DNA from: Methanobrevibacter sp.
GTDB lineage: Archaea > Methanobacteriota > Methanobacteria > Methanobacteriales > Methanobacteriaceae
Reading direction: 5' to 3'
DNA: 64,000 nt
Assembly: GCF_017539065.1 (NCBI RefSeq)
Contig: NZ_JAFYHP010000024.1
Coordinates: forward strand, 1-64,000
How positions within the stretch are numbered: position 1 is the first letter of the stretch; every line of letters begins with the position of its first letter. A program made the position numbers and the translations under genes. The notes below the pieces were generated by a model. That model worked only from the letters and a program-made list of their open reading frames with translations. It had not been told where the DNA came from and ran no database searches. Positions 15,843-26,054 of the stretch are shown piece after piece.

Positions 15843-16065
15843 TCCTTTTTTCTAAATCGTTTAGCGAAACTTTACGTAAATCATCATAGTTACCTTTTTC
15901 GAATTTCTCAATTTGTTGGTTATAGTATTCAGCTTCTTCATTGGAAAATTCCTCATTTTTCAGATAATAATCTATCAGAAAACTGATGGTATAATCAAAT
16001 TTTTCCCCTTTCGAAGTTATTTCACATAGGCAGTCATAAACTTTGGGAAATTTTAATTTTTCTAC
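15835..16065 (-). pseudogene. Antitoxin-like remnant without a start codon
   Basis: An open frame of 76 codons ends at TGA (15835-15837). It includes KFPKVYDCLCEITSKGEKF, ISFLIDYYLKNEEFSNEEAE and the end YDDLRKVSLNDLEKRTQ. The helical body and the closing VSLNDLEKR pattern resemble RHH/RelB-type antitoxins, which end VSLDEVKKR. No ATG, GTG or TTG exists in frame; a stop precedes the first codon (GTA). An ATG with a ribosome-site-like lead exists in another frame just upstream, so a frameshift is possible. No partner toxin gene is recognisable nearby. Confidence 0.5.
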
Positions 16066-16121
16066 TTATCATCAATATCGCCTAAAAAATATGCTTAACA
16101 ATACGTTATAATTAACTTAAA

Positions 16122-16250
16122 TTAAACTAAAGATAATGCCAGCAAACATGCGCCAACCATAATATTTAAGTATTCCTTGTTCTTATATCCTAAAAAAATT
16201 ATTATTAAACATAAGATTATCTGAATTATTGTTAATATTAGTCTTACCAT
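16122..16250 (-). CDS. Small hydrophobic membrane protein, 42 aa
   Basis: The frame encodes two hydrophobic stretches, LILTIIQIILCLIIIFL and IMVGACLLALSLV, joined by a charged hinge GYKNKEYLN. That gives a predicted two-helix membrane miniprotein. A minus-strand TATA element (TATATAATA, 16294-16302) lies at a suitable distance upstream for a leader of about 18 bases. The ribosome site is weak (GTTGGTTAATTA), which lowers confidence. It is transcribed in line with the 29-residue ORF upstream and the remnant downstream. Confidence 0.45.
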   Translation of the reverse strand: MVRLILTIIQIILCLIIIFLGYKNKEYLNIMVGACLLALSLV

Positions 16251-16292
16251 TAATTAACCAACTCTATTAAGTTTTTTAATGAATGTAGGAAG

Positions 16293-16302
16293 TATTATAT
16301 AC
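16293..16302 (-). promoter_or_regulatory. TATA box for the 42-aa ORF
   Basis: The minus strand reads AGTATATAATAC around this position, about 45 bases before the ATG at 16250. This spacing implies a short leader, similar to the neighbouring 29-residue ORF. Confidence 0.4.
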
Positions 16303-16328
16303 TAATGAACTAGAAAAATATGAGTAGA

Positions 16329-16354
16329 TATTATGGGAAATTAATCCCATAATA
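16329..16354. terminator. Hairpin at the end of the 29-aa ORF
   Basis: TATTATGGGA-AATTAA-TCCCATAATA is a perfect 10-bp stem with a 6-base loop overlapping the stop codon of the 29-residue ORF. It would end that short transcript before the 42-residue ORF promoter. Confidence 0.6.
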
Positions 16355-16430
16355 CGCATTTCAGCAGTTCAATTAATGCAGTGATCAACATTAGGACTGC
16401 TGAGATGAACCTCATTTTTTCATCATCCAT
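16341..16430 (-). CDS. Single-span membrane microprotein, 29 aa
   Basis: The ORF reads MDDEKMRFISAVLMLITALI followed by ELLKCVLWD: an acidic start, one hydrophobic helix and a Cys/Trp-containing end. Expression signals are unusually complete: a TATA box (16472-16479) and a near-perfect AGGAGGTGATA ribosome site 9 bases before ATG. A perfect hairpin lies at the stop. The whole transcription unit is only about 120 bases. Size and topology resemble type I toxin peptides or small regulators of membrane complexes, but I recognise no family. Confidence 0.68.
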   Translation of the reverse strand: MDDEKMRFISAVLMLITALIELLKCVLWD

Positions 16431-16471
16431 TGTATTATCACCTCCTACGAGATACTCATTTATTTATCTTA

Positions 16472-16479
16472 GTATATAA
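16472..16479 (-). promoter_or_regulatory. TATA box for the 29-aa microprotein
   Basis: The minus strand reads CTTATATACT, a good archaeal TATA match, 42-49 bases before the ATG. Transcription would start near 16447, leaving a leader of about 16 bases that carries the strong ribosome site. Confidence 0.55.
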
Positions 16480-16770
16480 GTTTTAAGGAACATATGGCCT
16501 TTAAAAATTGTTTTCACTACGTAAAATTGCTTTGAAAAAAACATACTATTTAAATGTTTGCTTACATTAAAAAACAACACACAATATCAAAGATATTAAT
16601 CCCACTATTGAGTGAAAATTATACCCTCACAGAATATGGAAATAATATTTAAAACCAAAAAAATTAATTAATGAAAATAGTTTAAAACAATTAAGTCAAA
16701 ATTAAAACAACTAATTTTAAATTTATAAAACTAAAAATATCCAATATAATAAATAAAACTCAAATAACTT

Positions 16771-18190
<1,420 letters not shown>

Positions 18191-18378
18191 TTATTTACAT
18201 CTTCTCATATTTAACTATATTCAATTTTTAGTAAAAATTAGTCAAAATTATTCATAAAAATTAAGATAAATATTATACAAATTAAAAAAAATTCAGAATA
18301 AACTGATTAAATTTTTAAATCTTTTTAAATATTTTTCTACAATTGACAATAAAAATTATCTATACATAAACAAAAGTC

Positions 18379-18392
18379 GGAAAGCATATTCC
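18379..18392. promoter_or_regulatory. NrpR-type operator (GGAA-N6-TTCC)
   Basis: GGAAAGCATATTCC matches the operator form established for the nitrogen repressor NrpR in methanogens. It lies 246 bases from the gdhA start and 210 from the 79-residue gene. A TATA-like TTTATGTATA on the minus strand (about 18362-18371) adjoins it, which would allow control of gdhA. Confidence 0.6.
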
Positions 18393-18515
18393 ACCATAAA
18401 CTTTCCGAATGAAAAAAAATTTCAAATGTTCGGGCAAAACATGTTTTTCACTTCAAAATCCGAACAAATGAAATGAATAATAAAAAAAATTAAACAAAAT
18501 TATATACAAATTTAA

Positions 18516-18535
18516 AAAGCATATTCCTTTATATA
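18516..18535 (+). promoter_or_regulatory. TATA box with half operator for the 79-aa gene
   Basis: TTTATATA (18528-18535) is preceded directly by AAAGCATATTCC (18516-18527), identical over 12 bases to the core of the upstream operator. Only the TTCC half is intact. The distance to the ATG (67 bases) leaves a leader of about 40 bases. Confidence 0.5.
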
Positions 18536-18601
18536 CCATAATTTACAAATCAATATTTAAAATTGGGATGATTTTAATTTTTAATAAACAAAGTGATAAA
18601 A

Positions 18602-18841
18602 ATGATGATTAGTAAAAGTCAATATGAAACACTTAAGGAAAATTACTTAACAAAAAATAGAAGTATGCATTCACTATATATTGAACTAAACAAAGAAAAT
18701 ACTGTGCCAAAACAAATATTTTTTAGATTAATCAACCAAATCCGCCAAGAAGAAGGGTTAAATGAGTATTATACAAAAAAAGAAAAAAGAAAAAGTAATG
18801 TTATAACACATTTGGACAAATCGCCAAAATGCTATAACTAA
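18602..18841 (+). CDS. Small basic hypothetical protein, 79 aa
   Basis: The protein (79 residues, or 78 from the next ATG) is mostly helical and lysine-rich, including [42 protein letters not shown] and a KKEKRKS cluster. Tyr, Asn and basic residues suggest a nucleic-acid or protein binder, but no family is recognised. The ATG at 18602 is preferred over GTG 18593 because the GTGAT there serves as ribosome site. Its promoter carries part of the motif found upstream of gdhA. The stop overlaps the aRF1 stop by 4 bases in opposite orientation. Confidence 0.6.
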   Translation: MMISKSQYETLKENYLTKNRSMHSLYIELNKENTVPKQIFFRLINQIRQEEGLNEYYTKKEKRKSNVITHLDKSPKCYN

Positions 18842-20082
18842 CGTTCAACATAATATCTGAGTATTGCACCTATTCCACCAAATGCTCTAAACAGCTGCAT
18901 ACCCTCTTCAGTTTCAGTAGAAATAAACTCAACATTCGTATTCATTTCTTCAGCTTTTTCTACAAATTCTTCTGCCAAATCAATAGAAGATTCTTCTTTC
19001 AAAATTTCATTACAATTTGGGCATCTTTCTCCCATATTGTCCGCTTCCGCTTGTGTTTTAACAGTGAATTCTTTTTGTGTTCCGCAACTAGGACAAGCAA
19101 AAGTCTTGCGCATGCTGGTTAAATCTTCAGATAAAAGCAGCACGTCAACGGCACCTATGATTAAGTTATTTCTAACTTCATCTTCACCATAGGAGTAAAG
19201 TCCCTTATCTTTTCTTAATTCTTGGATGAATCTTTGGACAAGTTTCTTTTCCTGAATTACATCAAGATTTGCCAATTCATCAGCAGATTTGGCAATGACT
19301 TCACGAATACCCTCTTCACCAGTGTAGGAAGTATCGACTATAGTCATGACCTTATCCTTCAATTCATATTGTAGATAATCTCCTTCGTAGAAATCCTTTT
19401 TGGTAAAACCAGGTCCCCCTATGATAATTCCTTTCAAATCATCTTTTAAAGGTAGAAATGCTTCATTCATATGTTCTCCAATACGTTTTAAGAACTGGTG
19501 AGCAAGATCTTCGATTACCCTGTCAAACCTTCTTTGAGATTGTCCCCCGGCTTTGTGCTTGCCTGGAACACCACTAGTCAAGTGACCAAGAATATTTTCT
19601 TTTTTACCTTTTAAAGTAGCATAAGTAGCTTCGTTTCTATCAATGACCGCTACACCATAAACATCATGCTCTTCAATCATATATTCTAAAGGTTCCAAGA
19701 AAAATTCATTATTACATTTATACCAATAAGTTGTAACCGGTTCAGGCGGTTCTATAATGTATTTTTCCATTTTTTCAGTGCCCGGACCACCTTTAGGAAT
19801 CATACCTACAAATAAAACTAAACCAGTTTCAGGAGGTTGTTTGTATAATTTAATACTCTCCAAAATTACAGCAATTGCAGATTGTACATTTTTTCTTGTT
19901 TGTTTACTCTTAATGTTAGCACTCTGACCCATTTCATCTCTCATGTGCTTACCAACATCACTTAATTGTTTGGTTGGTGGAATATAAACGGAAACAAGCT
20001 CAGTACCTCTGCCTCTTTTATTTGATAATTCTTTTAATGTCTTTTTAAATTCATATAATTCTTTTGATGATACGCCAGCCAT
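18838..20082 (-). CDS. prf1: Peptide chain release factor aRF1
   Basis: Archaeal release factor 1 recognises all three stop codons and triggers peptide release. The 414-residue protein has the three eRF1 domains: an N-terminal domain with stop-codon motif NIKS at residues 56-59, a middle domain with the catalytic GGQ ([13 protein letters not shown], near 180), and a C-terminal domain. That last domain includes a zinc-binding pair of CxxC motifs (FACPSCG, RCPNCNE). Length and domain order are normal. ATG follows a short GGGAT site. Confidence 0.97.
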   Translation of the reverse strand: MAGVSSKELYEFKKTLKELSNKRGRGTELVSVYIPPTKQLSDVGKHMRDEMGQSANIKSKQTRKNVQSAIAVILESIKLYKQPPETGLVLFVGMIPKGGPGTEKMEKYIIEPPEPVTTYWYKCNNEFFLEPLEYMIEEHDVYGVAVIDRNEATYATLKGKKENILGHLTSGVPGKHKAGGQSQRRFDRVIEDLAHQFLKRIGEHMNEAFLPLKDDLKGIIIGGPGFTKKDFYEGDYLQYELKDKVMTIVDTSYTGEEGIREVIAKSADELANLDVIQEKKLVQRFIQELRKDKGLYSYGEDEVRNNLIIGAVDVLLLSEDLTSMRKTFACPSCGTQKEFTVKTQAEADNMGERCPNCNEILKEESSIDLAEEFVEKAEEMNTNVEFISTETEEGMQLFRAFGGIGAILRYYVER

Positions 20083-20189
20083 GTTATCCCTATAATAATT
20101 AAATTAATATAATAGTAATAATTATATAAATACAAATATAAATAATTAATGAAAAAATGGCAAAAAATCTATAAATTAATGTGACTTTT

Positions 20190-21167
20190 ATGAAATGGAA
20201 AATTGGAAATGTCAAAATTGATAATCAAGTAGTCCTAGCACCAATGGCCGGAATAACAGATTCCGCATTTAGAAGAATAGCTAAATCAATGGGTTGCGGA
20301 TTACTATCAACAGAAATGGTGTCTGATAAGGCAATAATGTATGAAAACACCAGAACAAAAGAAATGCTTTACATGACTGAGTCTGAAAGACCCATTTCCC
20401 AACAAATATTCGGAGCAGAAGTAAAATCGTTTAAAATAGCTGCAAAATACATCTGTGAGAATATGAAACCTGACATTATTGATATTAATGTAGGGTGTCC
20501 CGTTCCAAAAGTTGCAGAAAGATCAAAGGCAGGAAGTGCACTTTTAAAAAATCCTCAAAAAATAGGTGAAATAGTAGAAGCGGTTGTTGATACCGTCAAT
20601 GTTCCAGTTACTGCCAAAATCAGAAGTGGATGGGACAATACTTGTATAAATGCATTAGAAGTTTCAGGAATTATTGAAGATGCAGGAGCATCAGCAATTA
20701 CTGTTCACCCACGAACAAGAGAACAAAGGTACGGTGAAAAGGCAGACTGGTCCATTATTAAGGATGTTAAAGATACATTATCAATACCTGTTATCGGTAA
20801 TGGAGACATTTTCACATGCTACGATGCAAAAAAAATGATTGATGAAACAAATTGTGATGCAATAATGCTTGGAAGAGGAGCAATCGGAAATCCCTGGTTA
20901 ATCAAGCAATGTATCGATTATTTGGATGAAGGCATTGAACCTGAAAAAGTAAGTTTAGATGAAAAAATTGAAATGATTAAAAAACATGCCGTGCTTCTTA
21001 GTGAATTGAGAAGTGAAAAGCCTGCAATGCATAAGATGAGAACCCATACCGCTTATTATCTTAAGGGCCAATGGAGAAGTGCAGAAATAAAGCCAAAAAT
21101 ATTTAAGATGAATACAAAAGAAGAGTTATTTAATCTACTTGACGAATATGTTGAATTAATCAGCTAA
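20190..21167 (+). CDS. dus: tRNA-dihydrouridine synthase
   Basis: This FMN enzyme reduces uridines in the tRNA D-loop. The 325-residue TIM-barrel protein has VVLAPMAGITDSAFRRIAKSMG at the FMN site. INVGCPVPKVAERSKAGSALLKN follows, with the catalytic Cys of the NxGCPxxKV motif near residue 96. SAITVHPRTREQRYGEKADW and VIGNGDIF complete the barrel, and a C-terminal helical tRNA-binding domain ends it. ATG 20190 is chosen because the in-frame GTG at 20181 lies within GTGA, which can act as ribosome site. The 3' end overlaps the convergent gene by 12 bases. It is closest to the DusB group. Confidence 0.92.
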   Translation: MKWKIGNVKIDNQVVLAPMAGITDSAFRRIAKSMGCGLLSTEMVSDKAIMYENTRTKEMLYMTESERPISQQIFGAEVKSFKIAAKYICENMKPDIIDINVGCPVPKVAERSKAGSALLKNPQKIGEIVEAVVDTVNVPVTAKIRSGWDNTCINALEVSGIIEDAGASAITVHPRTREQRYGEKADWSIIKDVKDTLSIPVIGNGDIFTCYDAKKMIDETNCDAIMLGRGAIGNPWLIKQCIDYLDEGIEPEKVSLDEKIEMIKKHAVLLSELRSEKPAMHKMRTHTAYYLKGQWRSAEIKPKIFKMNTKEELFNLLDEYVELIS

Positions 21168-22124
21168 CTTCAAATCTCCAAATCTTTCAAACAATTCCAA
21201 ATCGCCATCAGAAATTGTATTAATTTCAAGAAGATCCATTCCCGTAATTTCAATTACTTCACGTGCCATGTGCACATAAGTATCCGGATAATCATTATAC
21301 CCGAAAATGTGCCAGATAATATTCTTTTCAAAAACTATTTCCAAATACCAGTCGTAACCTTCCAAATCATCGGGGTCGCGTGTATTGGATTTATTGTGAT
21401 ATTCGTCAAAAATCCACATGTAAACATGATATCTCTCAAATAATTCCAAAATCAACTCCTTATCACTGGAAGTCAATTCTTTTTCAATATATCCTTCAAT
21501 TGTATTTTTCTCAAAATTGATTATCAAACGCGGATTAGGAAGTTCATAGGGATATGTTTGGTAATGTCCGAATTCAATGGTTTTTATTGATAATTTATCA
21601 TCACCGTAAATCCCATCTTTTCTAATGTCATAATATAAGGGAGTAGCTAATTGCTTTTGATAATTCAGGTGCAAAACATCAAAATCAAACAAATCTTTTA
21701 AAATTTCGCCAAATTTAATCCAATTGGAAGGGAAGTTATTTTTAAAACTGTATTCCTCATAATTATCAGTAGAATAAATAATAACATTACAGGAATAAAT
21801 CAGTTCTATTTTTTCAAAATAAGTAAAATCTTCAGAAACAAATCCCTCAAACAAGTTCAAATTATTAAAATCATCCAAAAATTCATCAATCTGCGAATCA
21901 GATAAATTATGGATTTCACTAGTCATTTTACATCTCAAATCAACCAGTATTTCAATCCATGAATCATCACAAAGCGAATGTTCTGTCAAAAACTTATCTC
22001 CACTGCCTCTCTCGGAAATCTTATAATAAGCATTTTTATTAACCAAATCGATTGTGAAACATTCATAGTGGCGATTGAGCCTTTTGAAATTGAATCTTTG
22101 GGTAATTTCGATTTTTTCAATCAT
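21156..22124 (-). CDS. Hypothetical protein, 322 aa
   Basis: I do not recognise the family. The protein is acidic, rich in aromatic residues, and without signal peptide or membrane spans. A central DIRKDGIYGDDKLSIKTIEFG and the end segment WYLEIVFEKNIIWHIFGYNDYPDTY suggest an alpha/beta binding domain. The spacing of WIEILVDLR and WYLEIVFEK hints at two related halves, which is unproven. No catalytic motif stands out. It is monocistronic and convergent with dus; the ATG has no strong ribosome site. Confidence 0.72.
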   Translation of the reverse strand: MIEKIEITQRFNFKRLNRHYECFTIDLVNKNAYYKISERGSGDKFLTEHSLCDDSWIEILVDLRCKMTSEIHNLSDSQIDEFLDDFNNLNLFEGFVSEDFTYFEKIELIYSCNVIIYSTDNYEEYSFKNNFPSNWIKFGEILKDLFDFDVLHLNYQKQLATPLYYDIRKDGIYGDDKLSIKTIEFGHYQTYPYELPNPRLIINFEKNTIEGYIEKELTSSDKELILELFERYHVYMWIFDEYHNKSNTRDPDDLEGYDWYLEIVFEKNIIWHIFGYNDYPDTYVHMAREVIEITGMDLLEINTISDGDLELFERFGDLKLAD

Positions 22125-22215
22125 TGATTATTCTATCTTAAGCAAGTTTAATATATTTAACTAAATTTAAAAACATTTAAGTAATTAAGTTCAATATAAT
22201 TAAGTAAGTGATAAT

Positions 22216-22734
22216 ATGATGAGAAGATGCCCACAATGCGGTACTACATCCGACGATATTTACGGCTTCTGCTACAAATGCGGACGGGAGTTTTCAAAAC
22301 CGAATCCTGGAGAACATGTTTGCCCCTTATGCGGATATCAAAATCCTGATGAAGCAGATTATTGTGTTAAATGTGGTACTCCATTAGTTTTTAAAAGCCA
22401 GTTTGAACAAACAACCACCAGTAGCTTTGGCCCTATAGTCATTGAAAAAACAATTGCCAAAAATACTGCCAAACCTGGAAAATACAAAACAAGCCAATGG
22501 CTGATAATATTCGGTTATATCTTCTCAATTCTTGGAGGCCTTTTGGGTTTAATCATTGCAATCTATTTATCCACTAGAAAAGATCCTAATGCCAAAAAAC
22601 ATGGACATATTCAATTAGCAATTTTCGGATTTTATATATTACTAATTTTGATTTTCTATTTTACTGGAAACATTCCGGCAGAAGCTATAACCCAATATAA
22701 ACAGATATTAGCGGGAAATTTTACCTCTATTTAA
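22216..22734 (+). CDS. Double zinc-ribbon membrane protein
   Basis: The 172-residue protein begins with two zinc ribbons: RRCPQCGTTSDDIYGFCYKCG (residues 3-23) and VCPLCGYQNPDEADYCVKCG (residues 35-54). After a linker, two hydrophobic helices (LIIFGYIFSILGGLLGLIIAIYL, then FGFYILLILIFYF) anchor it. Such zinc-ribbon/TM proteins are common and mostly uncharacterised in Methanobrevibacter. A membrane-linked adaptor is the likely role. GTGATA precedes the tandem ATGs. It overlaps rimI tail-to-tail by 27 bases. Confidence 0.8.
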   Translation: MMRRCPQCGTTSDDIYGFCYKCGREFSKPNPGEHVCPLCGYQNPDEADYCVKCGTPLVFKSQFEQTTTSSFGPIVIEKTIAKNTAKPGKYKTSQWLIIFGYIFSILGGLLGLIIAIYLSTRKDPNAKKHGHIQLAIFGFYILLILIFYFTGNIPAEAITQYKQILAGNFTSI

Positions 22735-23160
22735 AGGCAGATACATTACTAAAGCCCCATCCCCATTCTCATAATAACCCGGGACGGTCCTGTCAATTTT
22801 AAAATTAAATGTTTTGTAAAATTCGACAGCTTCAGTATTATTCTCATTCACTTCCAGATATATTGTGTCGATTCTTAAAAGGGACAGTATAGAAATAGCT
22901 TTTACTAAAAGTTGAGTGCCCGCCTTTAAACGGCGGTAATTCTTATCGACGGCGATGGAAATTATGTGACCCTGATTTTCATATTTAATCCAAAAAATCA
23001 CATATCCGATTACATAACCTTCTTCTTCAGCTACCAAAAAGCCAACACCCATTTCATATAACTGTTGGAACATGTTGATGCCATAGGATTGGCTAAAGGA
23101 CATGTTTTCTATTTCATAAACTCTTTTTAAATCATTTGGATTAAATTTCCTAATAATCAT
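22708..23160 (-). CDS. rimI: N-alpha-acetyltransferase, RimI-type
   Basis: The 150-residue GNAT enzyme resembles archaeal Ard1/RimI, which acetylates protein N-termini. Visible motifs are IRKFNPNDLKRVYEIENMSFS at the start, the acetyl-CoA loop VDKNYRRLKAGTQLLVKA (the usual RxxGxG/A appears as RRLKAG), and IYLEVNENNTEAVEFYKTFNF. ATG 23160 gives the typical MIIRKF start; the longer reading adds a hydrophobic stretch without ribosome site. The promoter region is shared with the divergent UPF0146 gene. Confidence 0.85.
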   Translation of the reverse strand: MIIRKFNPNDLKRVYEIENMSFSQSYGINMFQQLYEMGVGFLVAEEEGYVIGYVIFWIKYENQGHIISIAVDKNYRRLKAGTQLLVKAISILSLLRIDTIYLEVNENNTEAVEFYKTFNFKIDRTVPGYYENGDGALVMYLPLNRGKISR

Positions 23161-23230
23161 GTAAATTAATAATATAAAAAGCAATGTATTTAATAGTTTT
23201 GTTTGCGAATATTAAATTGAGGATAAAAAA

Positions 23231-23620
23231 ATGTGGGACGATTTTGCCGAGTATATTTTAAGTGAAGTTGGAGAAAATGAAGTTAAAATTGCAGAAATAG
23301 CTGTCGGCAAATTCGACAAAATAGCCGAATATTTAGCTTCAAAAGATAATATCACATTAATCAAAACAGATATCACTCCAAAAGATGAAACAGTACTAAA
23401 AGACGACATTACAAATCCAGATTTGGATTTGTACAAAGATATGGATATCCTTTACTCAATCAGACCTCCCAGTGAACTTCAACCGTATCTGGTGAAGCTG
23501 GCACTTGAAATAGGTTCGCAACTTATAATAAAACCCCTGACAAACGAAGATTTAAATACCGGCAAAGTTAAAATGAAATTAAAAAATTTTAAAAAAGCAA
23601 GTTTTTACACACTTAGGTGA
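23231..23620 (+). CDS. UPF0146 family protein
   Basis: This 129-residue archaeal protein has a Rossmann-like core (VKIAEIAVGKFDKIAEYLA near the start, LIKTDITPKD, MDILYSIRPPSELQPYLVKLA), matching UPF0146. The fold resembles SAM-dependent methyltransferases but lacks a clear catalytic region; the function is unknown. GAGGATAA precedes the ATG. It lies 4 bases upstream of the P-type ATPase gene, so the two are translationally linked, although no functional link is known. Confidence 0.82.
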   Translation: MWDDFAEYILSEVGENEVKIAEIAVGKFDKIAEYLASKDNITLIKTDITPKDETVLKDDITNPDLDLYKDMDILYSIRPPSELQPYLVKLALEIGSQLIIKPLTNEDLNTGKVKMKLKNFKKASFYTLR

Positions 23621-23624
23621 AGTA

Positions 23625-26054
23625 ATGGAAGATATTCTAAAGAAATTCAACACCCGAATCGAAGGACTTAACCAGGAAGAGGTTCTTGAAAGGCAAAAGG
23701 AGCATGGCCTAAACAAGATAGAAGAGAAAAAGCCGACTCCATTAATTAAACTATTCCTAATTCAATTTGTAGATATTCTCATAGGCCTTCTTTTGATAGC
23801 TGCAGTTGCAGCTTATGCCATTGGAGATGTTATTGATGCAGGAGTAATTCTGCTTGCGGTTTTGTTAAATGTCATTATGGGTTTTATTCAGGAATATCGT
23901 TCGCAAAAAGCGGTCGAAAGTCTTAAAAGTTTTATTGTGAAAACTACCATAGTCAGAAGAGAGAATATTGTAGAAAAAGTTAATGCCCAGGAGTTAACAA
24001 TTGGGGATATTGTACTGTTTGAAGAAGGAGAAAAGGTACCTGCAGACTTAGTGTTAATTGAAGTTAACAATTTAACCTGTGATGAATCAAATCTGACTGG
24101 GGAATCGGAAGCCGTAAGAAAGGAAATCGAAGATGAAGTTTATATGGATTCCAATATTCTTTCAGGACATGGTCTGGGTGTTGTAAAAAACATCGGAATG
24201 AAAACACAAATTGGCGAAATTGCAGAAATTGTCCAAGAAGAAGATGAAGATACTCCTTTAAAAACTAAAGTTGGAAAGCTTGGGAAGACATTGTCTTTGA
24301 TTGCAATTATAGTTTGTATTGCCATTTTTGTTTTAGAATTATTTAAAGGAGTCCCGCTTGTTGAAACATTTATGACTGCCGTTTCACTTGCGGTTGCAGC
24401 AATTCCTGAGGGATTGCCTGCTGTTCTAACATTAACACTTGCTTTAGGAATGTCTGAAATGGCAAAATCACAAGCAATCGTTAGGAAACTATTGTCTGTT
24501 GAAACTTTAGGATCATGTACAATAATATGCAGTGATAAAACAGGTACTTTAACTGAAAACAAAATGACAGTTGTTGATTCATATTATACTAATGAAGATA
24601 AAACACTTGAAATTGGAAAACTGTGCAATAATGCCAATATCCGTAATGGAGAAATAATAGGTGACCAGACTGATGGTGCGATTTTAAAATTCTGCCAAAA
24701 TCATGAAAACGACTTGAAAAGAGTTGGAGAAATTCCTCTTGACAGCAATCGTAAAATGATGACTACGATACATAGATTAGACAATGAAAATAATATTGTT
24801 TATACAAAAGGTGCTCCAGAAATAATTCTAGACAAATGCAAATACATAGATTATGATGGAACTATTGAAATAATCAATGCTGAAATCAAGGAAACGATAC
24901 TTAAAAAAATTGACGAAATGAGTGGGGATGCGTTAAGAGTCATAGGTTTTGCATACAAAGTTGAAGATGACGGACCAACTGAAGAAAATTTGACCTTTAC
25001 CGGAATGCTTGGATTGATGGACCCTCCAAAAAAAGATGCTAAAAAAGCCGTAAGCGATTGTATCAATGCCGGAATTAAAGTAAAAATGATTACCGGGGAC
25101 CATGAAAAAACAGCCCGTGCGATAGCTAAAGAGCTTGGAATACTTACAACCGGAAGGGTTATAACTGGAGATGAACTAGCTGAACTCACAACTGAAGAAT
25201 ACCTGTCAATAGCCGATGATATCCAAGTCTATGCAAGAGTAAAACCAACACAAAAAATGAGAATTGTCGAGGCGCTTAAAAGTTCCAACCACATTGTTGC
25301 AATGACCGGTGATGGAGTCAACGATGCTCCTGCACTCAAAAAGGCATCAATTGGAGTTGCAATGGGTGATGGAACTGATGTTGCAAAAGAATCAGCAGAC
25401 ATGATTCTGCAAAACAATGACTTTGCAACAATAGTGAGGGCAATAAAAGAAGGCCGTAAAATTTATGATAACATTAAAAGATTTGTTAAATTCCAAGTTT
25501 CAACAAACGTTGGTGCAATTTTAACAATTATCGGAACATCACTGCTTAGTTTACCACTGCCATTTAATCCAGTACAGCTTTTATGGTTAAACATCGTAAT
25601 GGATGGCCCTCCAGCACAAACATTAGGAATTGAAGGTGCAGAAAAAGACTTAATGCAACGTGAACCTGAAACCGGAGATATTTTAACAAGAAAAACACTG
25701 CTGGAAATATTAATTTCAGGAATTGTAATGGCAATAGGAACAATAGCCGTATTCAGTTACCAGTTAAGCATCAGTTCAACAGAAAGAAAGGCTATGACAG
25801 TCGCGTTTACACTGTTTGTAATGTATCAATTGTTTAATGCATATAACAGAAAGGCGAATTCTGATAAACCAAGCACCTATCTTTATTTAGCCATCATAAC
25901 GTCATTCATACTCCAAATACTAATTATATACTTGCCGCAATTGCAAATAATATTCAGAACAACAAATATTGGATTAATCGATTGGTTAATGATTATAGTT
26001 GTCGCATTTACAATTATCATTGCAGAAAAAATAATGAATAAAGTGATAACATGA
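23625..26054 (+). CDS. Cation-transporting P-type ATPase (Ca2+-type, P2)
   Basis: The 809-residue membrane pump has an N-terminal cation-ATPase domain, the actuator motif TGES (CDESNLTGESEAVRKE, near residue 155), the ion-site helix AAIPEGLPAVLTLTLALG and the phosphorylation site ICSDKTGTLTEN (Asp near residue 304). The hinge MTGDGVNDAPALKKA and four C-terminal helices follow. PEGL and the overall order match Ca2+/Mn2+ or Na+ pumps of the P2 class rather than heavy-metal P1B pumps. Ion specificity needs experiment. It is coupled to UPF0146 upstream and overlaps cobK by 4 bases. Confidence 0.93.
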   Translation: MEDILKKFNTRIEGLNQEEVLERQKEHGLNKIEEKKPTPLIKLFLIQFVDILIGLLLIAAVAAYAIGDVIDAGVILLAVLLNVIMGFIQEYRSQKAVESLKSFIVKTTIVRRENIVEKVNAQELTIGDIVLFEEGEKVPADLVLIEVNNLTCDESNLTGESEAVRKEIEDEVYMDSNILSGHGLGVVKNIGMKTQIGEIAEIVQEEDEDTPLKTKVGKLGKTLSLIAIIVCIAIFVLELFKGVPLVETFMTAVSLAVAAIPEGLPAVLTLTLALGMSEMAKSQAIVRKLLSVETLGSCTIICSDKTGTLTENKMTVVDSYYTNEDKTLEIGKLCNNANIRNGEIIGDQTDGAILKFCQNHENDLKRVGEIPLDSNRKMMTTIHRLDNENNIVYTKGAPEIILDKCKYIDYDGTIEIINAEIKETILKKIDEMSGDALRVIGFAYKVEDDGPTEENLTFTGMLGLMDPPKKDAKKAVSDCINAGIKVKMITGDHEKTARAIAKELGILTTGRVITGDELAELTTEEYLSIADDIQVYARVKPTQKMRIVEALKSSNHIVAMTGDGVNDAPALKKASIGVAMGDGTDVAKESADMILQNNDFATIVRAIKEGRKIYDNIKRFVKFQVSTNVGAILTIIGTSLLSLPLPFNPVQLLWLNIVMDGPPAQTLGIEGAEKDLMQREPETGDILTRKTLLEILISGIVMAIGTIAVFSYQLSISSTERKAMTVAFTLFVMYQLFNAYNRKANSDKPSTYLYLAIITSFILQILIIYLPQLQIIFRTTNIGLIDWLMIIVVAFTIIIAEKIMNKVIT

